Part shown: positions 18,421-28,089 of the stretch, piece after piece
Layout of the letters: the number at the start of each line of letters is the position of its first letter
Position numbering within the stretch: the stretch's first letter is position 1
NCBI GenBank assembly: GCA_964551015.1
Contig: CAZKBP010000033.1
Coordinates: 8,164 to 72,163, forward strand
DNA length: 64,000 bases
Direction of reading: 5' to 3'
Source of the DNA: CAZKBP01 sp964551015
Lineage (GTDB): Bacteria; Bacteroidota; Bacteroidia; Cytophagales; Microscillaceae
Translations under genes and position numbers: made by a program
Notes under the pieces: generated by a model
The model's input: the letters and a program-made list of their open reading frames with translations, nothing else
The model's database searches: none
What the model was told of the DNA's origin: nothing

Positions 18421-19157
18421 AATTAACTTGCATTAGCATTGATGATGAACCCTTAGCACTGGAACTCATGGAGAAATTCATCCGAGCGATTCCTTATTTG
18501 GAGCCTCGTGGGGAATTTGAAAGTGCCTACGAAGCGATGGAAACACTCAGGCATGAACAGATTGATCTAATTTTTTTGGATATCAATATGCCCGATATCA
18601 ACGGGGTGCAGTTTATCAAAACCCTCAGCCAGCCGCCTATGGTCATTTTTACCACCGCTTATGAGCAATATGCTTTGGAAGGCTTCGAGATCAACGCCGT
18701 AGATTATCTGTTAAAGCCTTTTTCTAGAGAACGCTTTCTAAAAGCAGTAGAAAGAGCCTACAACCTCAAGAATCTACAAGAACAGGGCAAACCAACTTCC
18801 AAGACTACTGCGAAAAACACTGCTTCGCGCATTCAATATCTGTTGGTAAAATCTGAATACAGCATCCTGCGGGTTAATTTGGAGGATATTCTTTACTTAG
18901 AAGCCCTCAAAGACTATGTAAAAATCTATACCCGTAAGCACGCCAAACCCATTCTCACCCTCAATAGCTTGAAAGCATTGGGTGAACAGCTCGACGAAGA
19001 TCGTTTCGTGCGGGTGCATCGCTCTTTCATGGTGGCTTTGGCACACATTGATTCTATCCGTAAAAACAAAATTATGATCGGCGACCATGAAGTCCCAACG
19101 GGAGAATTGTATCAGAAAGATTTCCAAGAAAAATTCTTTGGCGATCAGAATTTGTAG
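18417..19157 (+). CDS. LytTR-family response regulator
   Basis: 246 aa. Receiver domain (1-120) has the acid pair D9-D10, phosphoacceptor D55 (IFLDINMPD) and K100 (DYLLKP). A linker leads to a LytTR DNA-binding domain (about 138-240; SRIQYLLVKSE, ILYLEALKDYVKIYT, FVRVHRSFMV). Partner of the overlapping LytS kinase. The outer-membrane protein gene begins 80 bp downstream on the same strand and is a possible target (inference). Confidence 0.95.
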   Translation: MKLTCISIDDEPLALELMEKFIRAIPYLEPRGEFESAYEAMETLRHEQIDLIFLDINMPDINGVQFIKTLSQPPMVIFTTAYEQYALEGFEINAVDYLLKPFSRERFLKAVERAYNLKNLQEQGKPTSKTTAKNTASRIQYLLVKSEYSILRVNLEDILYLEALKDYVKIYTRKHAKPILTLNSLKALGEQLDEDRFVRVHRSFMVALAHIDSIRKNKIMIGDHEVPTGELYQKDFQEKFFGDQNL

Positions 19158-19237
19158 TCATCGGCTGCCGGTTTTTCAGAACTATCTTATCCAAGAAATT
19201 AAAACCCACAACCCATCACCATTTAAAATCATATCCC

Positions 19238-22075
19238 GTGAAAAAAATACGCTTACTTTTCTACTTTTCAATCCTGCTCCTGTTTCCCAATTGGGTGATA
19301 GCGCAAGGCTCGACTTACGCCTTACGTGGAAGTATCGTGGATGCCTCCCAGCAGAATCCTTTGCCCGGGGCACACATTTATCTGACCAGAGTTTCGGATT
19401 CACTGACCCGAGCCACCATTAGTGACGAGTCAGGGCGTTTTGCCATTGAAAAACTGAGCGCAGGTGCCTATGCGCTGCGGGTTACTTTTGTCGGTTTTGA
19501 AGAGTATCAGCAAAGAATTCAAGTTCAAAATCAGGACGAAAATCTAGGCTTAATTCTCCTCAAAGAATCCTCCGAGCAGCTAGAACAAATAGAAGTGGTA
19601 GAAAAAACACCCGCCGCCGAGCAAAAAGGCGATACTCTTCAGTTTAACGCCAAGGCTTACAAAACCAATCCAGACGCCAATGCCGAAGACCTCATTCGCA
19701 AGATGCCCGGGGTAGTCGTCGAGAATGGCAAAGCCCAAGCCCAAGGCGAAGATGTACAACAAGTACTCGTGGATGGCAAGCCTTTCTTTGGCAATGACCC
19801 CAGAGCAGCTTTGCAGAACTTGCCCGCGGAGGTGATTGACAAGATTCAGGTGTTCGACCAGCAAAGTGAACAGTCGCGCTTCACAGGCTTTGACGATGGT
19901 GAAACCACCAAAACCATTAACATCATTACCAAAACAGATAAACGCAACGGACAATTTGGAAAAGTCTATGCAGGCTATGGCTACGACCAAAAATACCAAG
20001 CAGGTGGGAATGTCAATTATTTTGAGGGTGATCGGAGAATTTCGCTCATTGGCCAGAGCAATAATATCAATCAACAAAACTTCTCCACGGCAGATTTAGT
20101 AGGAGCCTTGGGCACTTCCGGGCAAAGTGGAAGGAGTTTTGGAGGAAGAGGTGGTGGCTTTAGAGGCAGAGGGCGAAGAGGTGGCTCTTCAGGAGCAAAT
20201 ATTAATGATTTTCTTATTGGTCAAGAGGACGGCATCTCTCAAACACACGCCTTGGGTCTCAACTACTCGGACAAATGGGGGGAAAAAGTTGAGGTCAATG
20301 GCAGCTACTTTTTTAATAAAAGCGACAACGAATCCGATCAATTCTTGAATAGGAATTTTATCCTAGATTCGGACTCGAGCCTGGTTTATCAGGAAAAAGG
20401 CCAAACTAACAGTCAAAATATCAACCATCGTTTCAACGCGCGCCTTGATTATGACATCAATGATCGCAATTCCCTGCTGATTCGCCCCAGCCTCACCCTC
20501 CAACAAAATGACGGCAGAAGCCTCACCACCGGACTTACTTCTTCTGAAAATACAATCCTGAGCGAGCTTTTTAATGATTTGAATTCGGATTTATTAGGGA
20601 TACAATTTGATAACAATCTGCTTTTTCGCCATCGCTTTGCTAAAATGGGGCGCACTTTATCCATTCGGGTACGGACTGGCTACAACCAAAATAGTGGAGA
20701 ACGCTTCTTACTTTCAGAGGGAGATGACCCAAGTGTAGATTCCTTAGATCAATTTTCAGACCTTCTGGCAGACGGGTGGAACGTACGTTCTGATGTTACC
20801 TTTACTGAGCGAATTGCCCGTAGAATGATGCTGATGGTCAATTACTCTGCTTCCTATCAGCGTAATGATTCCGATCAAGAAACTTTGGATTTTGCCGAAG
20901 ACACGCAAGCCTACAGCGATCTAAATACCACCCTAAGCAATACCTTCGAGAGTAATTACTGGACACAGGGGGGAGGGCTAGGACTGCGTTATTTCAGTCG
21001 TAAACTACAAGGAATGGTTCGGGTCAATGCCCAGTGGGCACAATTGAACAATGAGCAAATTTTCCCTGCGGAAGGCACGTTACAGCGTAACTTCTTTAAT
21101 GTGCTTCCCTTTGCTATGCTGCGTTATAATATTTCCCGAAGTAAAAATTTAAGAATTTTTTACCGAAGCAATACCAACGAACCAAGTGTTAGCCAGCTAC
21201 AAGACGTGATAGACAACAGCAACCCCCAGCAATTGAGCACGGGTAATCCTGATTTGGCACAGCAAGTCCAGCATAGTATTTTCACGCGTTACTCGAGCAC
21301 CAATACGGATAAATCTACGGTGTTTTTTATCTTATTAGGTGGTTTGTACCAACAAAATCATATTGCCAATCATACCATCACCGACCCAGTTTTGGTTCGT
21401 CAAAATCTGCCTGAGGAGTATTCCGTCCCCGCTGGCACCCAATTGACCATTCCCGTGAATTTGGATGGCTATTGGAATCTCAGGAGCTTTATTACCTACG
21501 GAATGCCTGTTGATGCGCTGAGTTCTAATCTGAATATCAATATTTCCGCACGGTATACTCGCACGCCCGGGCTGATCAATGACGAGACAAACTTTGCCCA
21601 CAACCCTACCTTCGGCATTGGTTTAACTTTGAGTAGCAATATCAGCGAGCGTGTAGATTTTACAATTTCTTCTCGCTCTAACTACGGCACAACCATCAAT
21701 ACTTTGAATACTGGCTTAGACAACCAATACTTCAATCAAAATACAGAGGCGAGTCTGGTTTGGATTTTTGGAAATGGCTGGGTGTTTCGCAGCGATGTCA
21801 ATCATCAACTCTATCGAGGATTGACCGACGAGCTAAATCAGGATTATTACCTTTGGAATGCAAGTTTTGGGAAAAAATTCCTAAAAAATCAACGGGGAGA
21901 ACTAAGCGTAAAAGTCTTTGATATTTTAGGGCAGAACAACAGCATCCGACGAGATTTCACGGATGCCTACATCGAGGATACTCAGGTAGATGTACTACAG
22001 ACTTACGCCATGCTGACCTTTACCTATCAGATTCGTAACTTCCGCAAATCACCAGAGAAGGTGGAGGATGAGTAG
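19238..22075 (+). CDS. TonB-receptor-like outer-membrane beta-barrel protein
   Basis: 945 aa, GTG start, signal peptide ending near WVIAQG. A carboxypeptidase-regulatory-like beta domain (about 25-110) is followed by a plug-like region (about 130-225; LIRKMPGVVVENG, VLVDGKPFFGNDP, TTKTINIITK) and a long barrel to the C-terminus with alternating aromatic strands and a final ML-TFTYQIRNF strand. This is the plan of Bacteroidota receptors without a clear TonB box. A glycine/arginine-rich insert (about 295-320, GGRGGGFRGRGRRGG) lies between plug and barrel, which is unusual. It follows the LytS/LytTR operon. Confidence 0.88.
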   Translation: MKKIRLLFYFSILLLFPNWVIAQGSTYALRGSIVDASQQNPLPGAHIYLTRVSDSLTRATISDESGRFAIEKLSAGAYALRVTFVGFEEYQQRIQVQNQDENLGLILLKESSEQLEQIEVVEKTPAAEQKGDTLQFNAKAYKTNPDANAEDLIRKMPGVVVENGKAQAQGEDVQQVLVDGKPFFGNDPRAALQNLPAEVIDKIQVFDQQSEQSRFTGFDDGETTKTINIITKTDKRNGQFGKVYAGYGYDQKYQAGGNVNYFEGDRRISLIGQSNNINQQNFSTADLVGALGTSGQSGRSFGGRGGGFRGRGRRGGSSGANINDFLIGQEDGISQTHALGLNYSDKWGEKVEVNGSYFFNKSDNESDQFLNRNFILDSDSSLVYQEKGQTNSQNINHRFNARLDYDINDRNSLLIRPSLTLQQNDGRSLTTGLTSSENTILSELFNDLNSDLLGIQFDNNLLFRHRFAKMGRTLSIRVRTGYNQNSGERFLLSEGDDPSVDSLDQFSDLLADGWNVRSDVTFTERIARRMMLMVNYSASYQRNDSDQETLDFAEDTQAYSDLNTTLSNTFESNYWTQGGGLGLRYFSRKLQGMVRVNAQWAQLNNEQIFPAEGTLQRNFFNVLPFAMLRYNISRSKNLRIFYRSNTNEPSVSQLQDVIDNSNPQQLSTGNPDLAQQVQHSIFTRYSSTNTDKSTVFFILLGGLYQQNHIANHTITDPVLVRQNLPEEYSVPAGTQLTIPVNLDGYWNLRSFITYGMPVDALSSNLNINISARYTRTPGLINDETNFAHNPTFGIGLTLSSNISERVDFTISSRSNYGTTINTLNTGLDNQYFNQNTEASLVWIFGNGWVFRSDVNHQLYRGLTDELNQDYYLWNASFGKKFLKNQRGELSVKVFDILGQNNSIRRDFTDAYIEDTQVDVLQTYAMLTFTYQIRNFRKSPEKVEDE

Positions 22076-22129
22076 CTTTTGGCAGCTTGATCTGCGCTTT
22101 TGCCACCCTAGCCCGGCAACCAAGCACTT

Positions 22130-23617
22130 TTAAGCCACTTCCCGCTCAATCTGTTGGGGCTGGGCGTCTGGGTCTTGGTAACGAATAATGCTCTTCGCCA
22201 TCCCTGGGAAAATAAACCCGTGAAAGGGTAAGACACTGTACCAATAGAGCCTTCCCCACAATCCCCAAGGACGAAAGGTTGCTTTTTGGATTAGGATATT
22301 TTGATTTTCTTCTTTTTTGATCTCGAACTCGAGCCAGGCATCGCCGGGTAGTTTCATTTCTGCATAAAGGAGGAGTCGCTGGTGCTGACGGTCGGCCAGG
22401 AGTACCCGCCAAAAGTCCAAAGCATCGCCGGGCTTGAGATCACGCGGGCTGCGTCTACCCCGTCTGAGTCCTACACCGCCTACCATTTTATCCAGAAAGC
22501 CCCTGATTTTCCAGAGCCAAGAGCCATAGTACCAGCCTCGATCTCCGCCAATGGCCCAGATATTATCCAAAACTTCTTCTACATCGCGTTGGAAGCTGTA
22601 TTTTCGGGTATCGGTCAAGCAGCCGTGCTTCGGTATTTGGATAAAATCCAGAAAATCTTCATCAATGGGACCAGCAATCGTATCTTTCCAGCTAGAAATA
22701 ACTTCGTTTTGGGCAATTTTTTGGAAGGCGTTTTGGAGGGCTTCTTTGTAGCTCAAGAGCTCCAGAGGTACAATTTCATCTATACCCGAGTTTTTGCATA
22801 CTACATCGTGGTGCATGCTGTCCACGAGGCTGCGAACCAGATTGTAAGAAGTAGAAGTTACAAAATACAGCCAGTAAGAGGAAAGTTTGGGCGTCAACAC
22901 CGGCACCGTGAAAATGTAACGCTTGAACTCTCTCACTTCAGCAAACTGCATCATCATTTCTCGATAATCCAGCACATTCGGGCCACCAATATCAAATACT
23001 TTTCCATAGCTCGCTTCTTTGAGCATAATGCCTTCTAAGTATTGAATCACATTTCGAATCGCAATCGGCTGGCACTTGCTTTTGATCCATTTGGGTGCAA
23101 CCATCACTGGCAATTTTTCCACCAAATCTCGAATAATTTCAAAAGAAGCACTCCCCGAGCCGATGATAATGGCCGCCCTGAGTACCGTAACGGGCACACC
23201 CGAACGAGCTAAAACCTCCTCCGTATCTTGGCGGGACTTAAGGTGTGCCGAAAGCTGTTGGTCATTAGCAATTCCGCTCAGGTAAATAATTTGCTGAGCT
23301 TGAGTTCTTGCTACATAATGAGCAAAATTAGCCGCCATTCTTTGCTCTAAGACAGAAAAATCAGTGTAAGAAGTTGACATTCCGTGCACAAAATAGTAGG
23401 CCACATCCACATCAAGCGGAAGCTTGTCTAAGCTTTCAGGCTCACAAAGGTCAGCTTCTATCACCTCGACCTTCTGCATAAATTGCTCATCGAAATCTTC
23501 GTAATCGAAGCGTCTTTGATCTCTGACCAGACAACTTACCCGATGTCCTTGATTCACAAGCACGGGAAGGAGTCGTCTGCCAATGTAGCCAGTAGCACCA
23601 GTCAGTAGGATATGCAT
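22130..23617 (-). CDS. NAD(P)-binding SDR protein with C-terminal DUF2867
   Basis: 495 aa from ATG 23617; a longer frame to 23698 would overlap the upstream gene and put residues before the Rossmann fold. The atypical SDR domain opens with MHILLTGATGYIGRRLL (GATGYIG, residues 7-13), like YbjT/NmrA-type proteins. The C-terminal 150 residues (GDALDFWRVL, KLPGDAWLEFEI, GLWGRLYWYSVLPFHGFIF) match DUF2867, a SRPBCC-like lipid-pocket domain often fused to this SDR type. Function in vivo is unknown; a redox or lipid-like cofactor role is often suggested. Confidence 0.85.
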   Translation of the reverse strand: MHILLTGATGYIGRRLLPVLVNQGHRVSCLVRDQRRFDYEDFDEQFMQKVEVIEADLCEPESLDKLPLDVDVAYYFVHGMSTSYTDFSVLEQRMAANFAHYVARTQAQQIIYLSGIANDQQLSAHLKSRQDTEEVLARSGVPVTVLRAAIIIGSGSASFEIIRDLVEKLPVMVAPKWIKSKCQPIAIRNVIQYLEGIMLKEASYGKVFDIGGPNVLDYREMMMQFAEVREFKRYIFTVPVLTPKLSSYWLYFVTSTSYNLVRSLVDSMHHDVVCKNSGIDEIVPLELLSYKEALQNAFQKIAQNEVISSWKDTIAGPIDEDFLDFIQIPKHGCLTDTRKYSFQRDVEEVLDNIWAIGGDRGWYYGSWLWKIRGFLDKMVGGVGLRRGRRSPRDLKPGDALDFWRVLLADRQHQRLLLYAEMKLPGDAWLEFEIKKEENQNILIQKATFRPWGLWGRLYWYSVLPFHGFIFPGMAKSIIRYQDPDAQPQQIEREVA

Positions 23618-23652
23618 GTTGTTTTGGTCAGGTGAGAGATGGACAGTGATTT

Positions 23653-24000
23653 TTAGCTTCTTTTGGTGAAATATTTTCGATAAAGGCCTTTGATCCAATA
23701 GCCAACAATACGACGGTAGCGAATGCGAGGCTTGGGATGATCGGGAAGCCCCATGGCGACGAGTTCCTTATCTTGAATGTAGACCCTGAGTTTTGTCCCG
23801 TTATTTAATAAGTAATGATTAGCAAATCTAATGGCCGCTAAGTTGGGAGTGTATTGTGGGTAAATCTTACGGAGATCATTCAAGCTCGACCAGCTGGGAA
23901 AAATGACGACCACTTCATCCGGGTTCCCATTGCGAACGAGGATACGCTCTTCGCCGTTTTCAATATCAAGATTCACGAGAATTTGAACGGTTTTTTCCAA
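23653..24000 (-). CDS. Hypothetical protein
   Basis: 115 aa, basic C-terminus (RYRRIVGYWIKGLYRKYFTKRS), no signal or clear membrane helix. Lies 35 bp upstream of the SDR/DUF2867 gene on the same strand, probably co-transcribed. No family recognised. Confidence 0.65.
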   Translation of the reverse strand: MEKTVQILVNLDIENGEERILVRNGNPDEVVVIFPSWSSLNDLRKIYPQYTPNLAAIRFANHYLLNNGTKLRVYIQDKELVAMGLPDHPKPRIRYRRIVGYWIKGLYRKYFTKRS

Positions 24001-24113
24001 GATAAAAAATTTGTTTGTGGGATTGAGAATTGAAATTGATTGAAGATATTAAGCGCTCACGCCGTGCCCGAGATCGTATTTAGGCACTTCGGCTAAACTC
24101 GTGGGAGAAAGAT

Positions 24114-24149
24114 TATCGGATGCTTTCTGCTAAGGAAATACATCCGATA
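24114..24149 (-). terminator. Hairpin downstream of the 68-aa gene
   Basis: TATCGGATG (24114-24122) pairs perfectly with CATCCGATA (24141-24149) over an 18-nt loop. On the minus strand it is followed by a mixed pyrimidine stretch (ATCTTTCTCC), so it is a plausible but weak terminator. Confidence 0.5.
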
Positions 24150-24175
24150 GGCTTGATGTCACATTTGTAAAAAGA

Positions 24176-24382
24176 CTACTTTGCTCCGTCTTTGGTACGG
24201 ATACGAAGGGTTCCGTTCATTTTCCACTTGGCGTGGCTAGCATCGTCTTTGGCAGCACTAGGCACCATTAACTCAAAATTATCAAATTCGTAAGTGATCT
24301 CAGCGTTTCTTCCGGTTAGTTTATCGTATAGACCGATTGCCAGTTCTGGCCAAGTAGTGGTTGCATTGTTTTCGTTTGCCAT
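24176..24382 (-). CDS. Small conserved-looking hypothetical protein
   Basis: 68 aa, soluble. Starts MANENNATTTWPELAIGLYD and has a strand-rich centre (AEITYEFDNFELMVP) ending in WKMNGTLRIRTKDGAK. The composition and neat boundaries look like a real small Bacteroidota protein; function unknown. It is bracketed by a hairpin downstream. Confidence 0.7.
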   Translation of the reverse strand: MANENNATTTWPELAIGLYDKLTGRNAEITYEFDNFELMVPSAAKDDASHAKWKMNGTLRIRTKDGAK

Positions 24383-24519
24383 TTCGTTCGTTTTTTTAGA
24401 TTAAAAAATGTTTAAACGTTCAGTGTACCCTATTAACATGGAAGCTCGCGAAAGGTTTTGAAGGAGCATGCTTGATTTTGGATTCCCAGTTATTTACCAA
24501 GCATTCAAGCTAAAAACGC

Positions 24520-25155
24520 TTAGATCGTGGGCACGTAAAGAATCTTTTTAGTCTCGAAAAATTCTTCTTCAAAAAAATCCTTTAATTCATAAATTTGGTA
24601 CGATTTCACCCCTGCCTCCTTGATTTCTTCTTGCAAATCTCCTCCTTTGAGGCAGAGGAGGCCGTTTTTGAGATCGTGGTTCCAAGAGCGGTAGGTTTTG
24701 TGTTTGGTCCAGTGTAGCAGTGTTTTGAGAGGAGCGACTGCCCGGTTGAGGATAAAATCAAACTCGGCATCCACTTGTTCCATCCGGATTTGTGCCGCTT
24801 TCACATTGTCCAAGCTAAGTCCTTCTATTACTTCTTGCACGACTTTGATTTTTTTTGCGATAGAATCCACCAGATAAAAATCCGTTTCTGGAAAAAGGAT
24901 TGCCAAAGGTATTCCCGGAAACCCTCCTCCCGTGCCCACGTCCATGAGGCTGGCCTTAGGCTTAAACTGAATCACCTTGGCGATAGACAAAGAGTGCAAA
25001 ATATGCCGCTCGTAGAGCAATTCTACATCTTTACGCGAAACCACATTGATTTTTTGGTTCCAATCCTGATACAAGGCATTCATTTTTTCAAAGGCTTGTA
25101 CTTGTTGCGGGTTCAGGTCTGGAAAGTACTTAAGAATAAGCTCAGTGCCCGGCAT
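24520..25155 (-). CDS. rsmG: 16S rRNA (guanine-527-N7) methyltransferase
   Basis: 211 aa, usual length. SAM-binding motif I is LMDVGTGGGFPGIPLAI (GTGGGFPG, residues 74-81), followed by the acidic D in FYLVDSIAKK and the conserved FDFILNRAVAPL block that identifies RsmG (GidB). It methylates G527 of 16S rRNA at N7. The thioesterase gene ends 12 bp upstream, so both form an operon. Confidence 0.95.
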   Translation of the reverse strand: MPGTELILKYFPDLNPQQVQAFEKMNALYQDWNQKINVVSRKDVELLYERHILHSLSIAKVIQFKPKASLMDVGTGGGFPGIPLAILFPETDFYLVDSIAKKIKVVQEVIEGLSLDNVKAAQIRMEQVDAEFDFILNRAVAPLKTLLHWTKHKTYRSWNHDLKNGLLCLKGGDLQEEIKEAGVKSYQIYELKDFFEEEFFETKKILYVPTI

Positions 25156-25167
25156 AATGAGGATAAG

Positions 25168-25668
25168 TTAGCGATGAAAAGGATTTTGCCCGTGTGCTTG
25201 CGAGCTATCAAAGACCCGAATGGCGACGACTTCGGCCTCGGCTGTTTTTTCTGAATTGGCCCACACTTCGCAATGAATTTGGGTTTTGCGTCCTTTGGCT
25301 TCCGTGACTTGTGCCCGAAAAGTAAGTTCTTGGTCGTTCGGTGTAGGTTTGAGATAGCGGATAGCCATAGAACCAGTGGCGTACGTGTAAGTAGGTTCTG
25401 TATCGTAGAATCTATCTTCGCTGCGATACGCGTAGGAGGCCGCCGTAGCCATCGTATGGCAATCTACCACCGTGGCCAGAATCCCTCCGTTAAGAATTCC
25501 TTGAAAGCCTTCATATTTGTCTTCGGATTTCCAAATACAGAGGCATTGCTCGTCTTGCCAATAGCTTTTAATCTGTAAGCCTTCTGGGTTTTCTTTACCA
25601 CAGCCAAAACAGGTATTTCCCTGCATATAATCTTGAACATAAGGGCTTTTATCAGACATATCGTTCAT
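25168..25668 (-). CDS. PaaI-type hotdog thioesterase
   Basis: 166 aa. The N-terminal CFGCGKENPEGL block and the hotdog helix motif NGGILATVVDCHTMATA are typical of single-domain acyl-CoA thioesterases of the PaaI group; the D in VVDCH is the usual active-site acid. A second methionine (residue 4) is also a possible start. Upstream partner of rsmG in the same operon. Confidence 0.88.
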   Translation of the reverse strand: MNDMSDKSPYVQDYMQGNTCFGCGKENPEGLQIKSYWQDEQCLCIWKSEDKYEGFQGILNGGILATVVDCHTMATAASYAYRSEDRFYDTEPTYTYATGSMAIRYLKPTPNDQELTFRAQVTEAKGRKTQIHCEVWANSEKTAEAEVVAIRVFDSSQAHGQNPFHR

Positions 25669-25841
25669 GTGGATGCTAGAATGTTTATGAACCCAAAGAT
25701 AGAAAATTCTCGGTGATGCTCCTGAAAGGATTTATCAGAAAATATAAGTGAGGGTGCCAAACCCCAGCCTATCTATTGCTATTGAATTGCATTTTGGAAG
25801 TTTTTATGGGGGAAATCATTTTTTTTATCAAAAAAATACAG

Positions 25842-25849
25842 TAGATTTG
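25842..25849 (+). promoter_or_regulatory. Candidate -7 box (TAGATTTG)
   Basis: Full match to TAnnTTTG, 75 bp before the small membrane protein gene. No TTG stands at the right distance upstream (only a T run), so this is a partial match. Confidence 0.4.
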
Positions 25850-25923
25850 TTTTTCAATTCATATTGAAATTTCAAAATGACTAATCCAAGCAATTCAGGA
25901 CACATTCACTCCTATTAATCGCT

Positions 25924-26196
25924 ATGAATTCCAAAGAAATCCAGTTATATCTGGGTATCATCGTTCCCAACACCGTTGCACTTTTATTTCTCGGGCTGGT
26001 CGTTATTCTCGAGGCTCCCATTCACTATCTAAGAAATTTTGATTTCATCTTATTTCTTGTTATCTCAGGTCTGGTGATGAGCCTTCTCAGTGTTTTCTTC
26101 TGGCAAGGGCTCAACATGAAGTTGCGTGAATCGCTCACTTATCAAATTTTGAATATTCTGGTGCTTTTATTTTGGATTTCGGTATTAATCTTTTGA
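25924..26196 (+). CDS. Small three-helix membrane protein
   Basis: 90 aa, almost entirely hydrophobic with three predicted helices (about 10-30, 38-58, 70-89). No motif recognised. It precedes the GbsR-type regulator by 52 bp on the same strand, so the two may be co-transcribed. Confidence 0.7.
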   Translation: MNSKEIQLYLGIIVPNTVALLFLGLVVILEAPIHYLRNFDFILFLVISGLVMSLLSVFFWQGLNMKLRESLTYQILNILVLLFWISVLIF

Positions 26197-26248
26197 TTTT
26201 TGAATAAATCTAGTTAAAAAGCTGATCAGATAATCTATTTTTTCGCGA

Positions 26249-26755
26249 ATGACTCTTGAAGAAGCAAAGGAACAATTTATTCAAACTTGGGGAACACTTG
26301 GTTCTAATTGGGGTATCAATCGTACCATGGCGCAAATTCATGCTCTCTTGATGGTTTCACCCGAAGCCATGAGCACCGAAGACATCATGGAGCGCCTCAA
26401 TATATCCCGAGGCAATACCAACATGAACACCCGTGAGCTGATTGCTTGGGGATTGGTACATAAAGAATTAAAACCAGGAGAGCGAAAAGAGTACTTCGTG
26501 GCCGAAAAAGATATGTGGGAGGTAGCCCAGTGTATCATTCGTGAACGCAAACGCAAAGAACTCGACCCCATGCGAAAGGCGATTGAAAACTTGAGCAATG
26601 TAGCCGGGGATAAAAAAGGAGAAGATTATCAAGCCTACATGGCCATCGTTGAAGAAATTCAAGGTATCTCGCACACGGCTGACAAAGTGCTATCGAAGTT
26701 TATGACCGCCGAGAAAAACTGGTTTATCAAAAAATTTATGAAGCTTTTTTCCTAG
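26249..26755 (+). CDS. GbsR/MarR-type transcriptional regulator
   Basis: 168 aa. Winged-helix region at about 25-85 (MAQIHALLMVSPEAMSTEDI, LNISRGNTNMNTRELIAWGLV, then a wing KPGERKEYFVAE), followed by a helical dimerisation tail. This matches the GbsR branch of the MarR superfamily, which usually represses osmolyte or membrane-transport genes. It converges on the Nramp-related gene with a 4-bp overlap. Confidence 0.85.
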   Translation: MTLEEAKEQFIQTWGTLGSNWGINRTMAQIHALLMVSPEAMSTEDIMERLNISRGNTNMNTRELIAWGLVHKELKPGERKEYFVAEKDMWEVAQCIIRERKRKELDPMRKAIENLSNVAGDKKGEDYQAYMAIVEEIQGISHTADKVLSKFMTAEKNWFIKKFMKLFS

Positions 26756-28089
26756 GTATTTTCTGCTCTTCTCTTTCTTCGCCGATACACGTCTATCCAT
26801 AAAAGAATGCTAATCGAGGCTGCAAATACGGCTACTATCTCCATATTTTGATCTACTTTGAGAAGCTCGGCTCCCCAAGCAGCATTCAGGGCTTTTAGTA
26901 GATTGGCCAGTCCTAGCATCAAGGTAATCCAAACGATCAAACCCATGAGCAAATTAGCTGGTGTCTGATTGATGCCTTTAGCTCCTAATAATCGCTGGTC
27001 ATTGACCAAATAAACCAAAAAAATGCTAATGAGTGGTAATACCAGCCCGTTGAGTGCTTGGGCTAAGATAATAGCCGGAATGGGTTTCAGCCCTACAAGG
27101 CCACAAAACATTCCTACCAAGAGTACCCCTAGCCAAACTAAGCGAAAATAACCTCCATCCGCTTCCCAACGGGATGGATGCTGGTGCCCAAATAAGCTCT
27201 GAGCCGTGAGGGCAGAAGCTAAGGGAGCTGTAATCGCTGACGAAAATCCAGCCACGAACATCCCAATGGCAAACATATAAGGGGCAAACTTTCCCAAGCG
27301 TGCTTCCAAAACTCCCGCTAAAAGCTCATAAGAAAACGCTCCTTCCACGTGACTGCCCACCACCAGCACCGCCATCGAGATCACCCCTCCCAAAATGACG
27401 GCCACACTCAGCCCCAAACGCATCTCCGATAAACGCTGTTTTTGACCTGCTAAGCCTGAACCCAAGAACAGATTGTAAGGTACCACCGTCGTACCTACCA
27501 AGCCTAGCACGTACAAGGATGCCCCCTCGGGCCAACGCGGAAAAGTTACTGCTTTTAGAATCGCCTCGGAAGAGGGTTGTAATAAAGTAGCGGTGAACAA
27601 AAAAGCAATTCCCATAACCATCACGATCACCCCCAAGAAAGTTGCAATGGTTCCTAATTGTTTGACACTCAGCACCAGTGCCACGCCTATTCCTACCAGC
27701 CATGTCCAAACTGCGGGCGACCATTGGCTAATCAGGCCAATGCCAGCTACGGCTCCCAGCAAATTACCAGTTTGATAGGCTGCTGAACCGAGAATAATCG
27801 CCCCTACCACGAGCCATAAGATCGGCTGATGCCATTTTTTACCCTCAAAATAATGATGAATGGCCTGCCCTAAGTTCATCCCCGAGAGCATGGTGAGTCT
27901 GGCGCTGGCTTCTTGGAGAACCAAACAGGCAAGCGTGGCAAAGACCAAACACCAGATCAAATCCAATTGATAAAGACTACCCGCCTTGGCGGCTGTCGTA
28001 ACGGTGCCTGGCCCGATAAAGGCCGCTGAAACTACCGACCAAAATAATATGTTAAGAATAGAGAAAAGAAAACCTGATTTTTTCTTCAC
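26752..28089 (-). CDS. Nramp-related divalent-metal transporter with altered metal site
   Basis: 445 aa, about eleven helices in the Nramp arrangement. In TM1, where Nramps carry the metal-binding DPGN, this protein has GPGT (residues 26-29, FIGPGTVTTAAKAG). In TM6, where MPHN is usual, it has VPYN (VVPYNLFLGSG). Both changes remove direct metal ligands (the Asp of TM1 and the Met and His of TM6). The rest of the fold is preserved, so the substrate may be something other than manganese or iron, or the protein may work differently. The gene is preceded by about 490 bp without genes. Confidence 0.85.
   Translation of the reverse strand: MKKKSGFLFSILNILFWSVVSAAFIGPGTVTTAAKAGSLYQLDLIWCLVFATLACLVLQEASARLTMLSGMNLGQAIHHYFEGKKWHQPILWLVVGAIILGSAAYQTGNLLGAVAGIGLISQWSPAVWTWLVGIGVALVLSVKQLGTIATFLGVIVMVMGIAFLFTATLLQPSSEAILKAVTFPRWPEGASLYVLGLVGTTVVPYNLFLGSGLAGQKQRLSEMRLGLSVAVILGGVISMAVLVVGSHVEGAFSYELLAGVLEARLGKFAPYMFAIGMFVAGFSSAITAPLASALTAQSLFGHQHPSRWEADGGYFRLVWLGVLLVGMFCGLVGLKPIPAIILAQALNGLVLPLISIFLVYLVNDQRLLGAKGINQTPANLLMGLIVWITLMLGLANLLKALNAAWGAELLKVDQNMEIVAVFAASISILLWIDVYRRRKRRAENT

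Noticed and set aside
22382..23038. A 218-codon frame antisense to the SDR/DUF2867 gene
   Set aside because: The opposite strand encodes a clear conserved protein; this frame has no motif.
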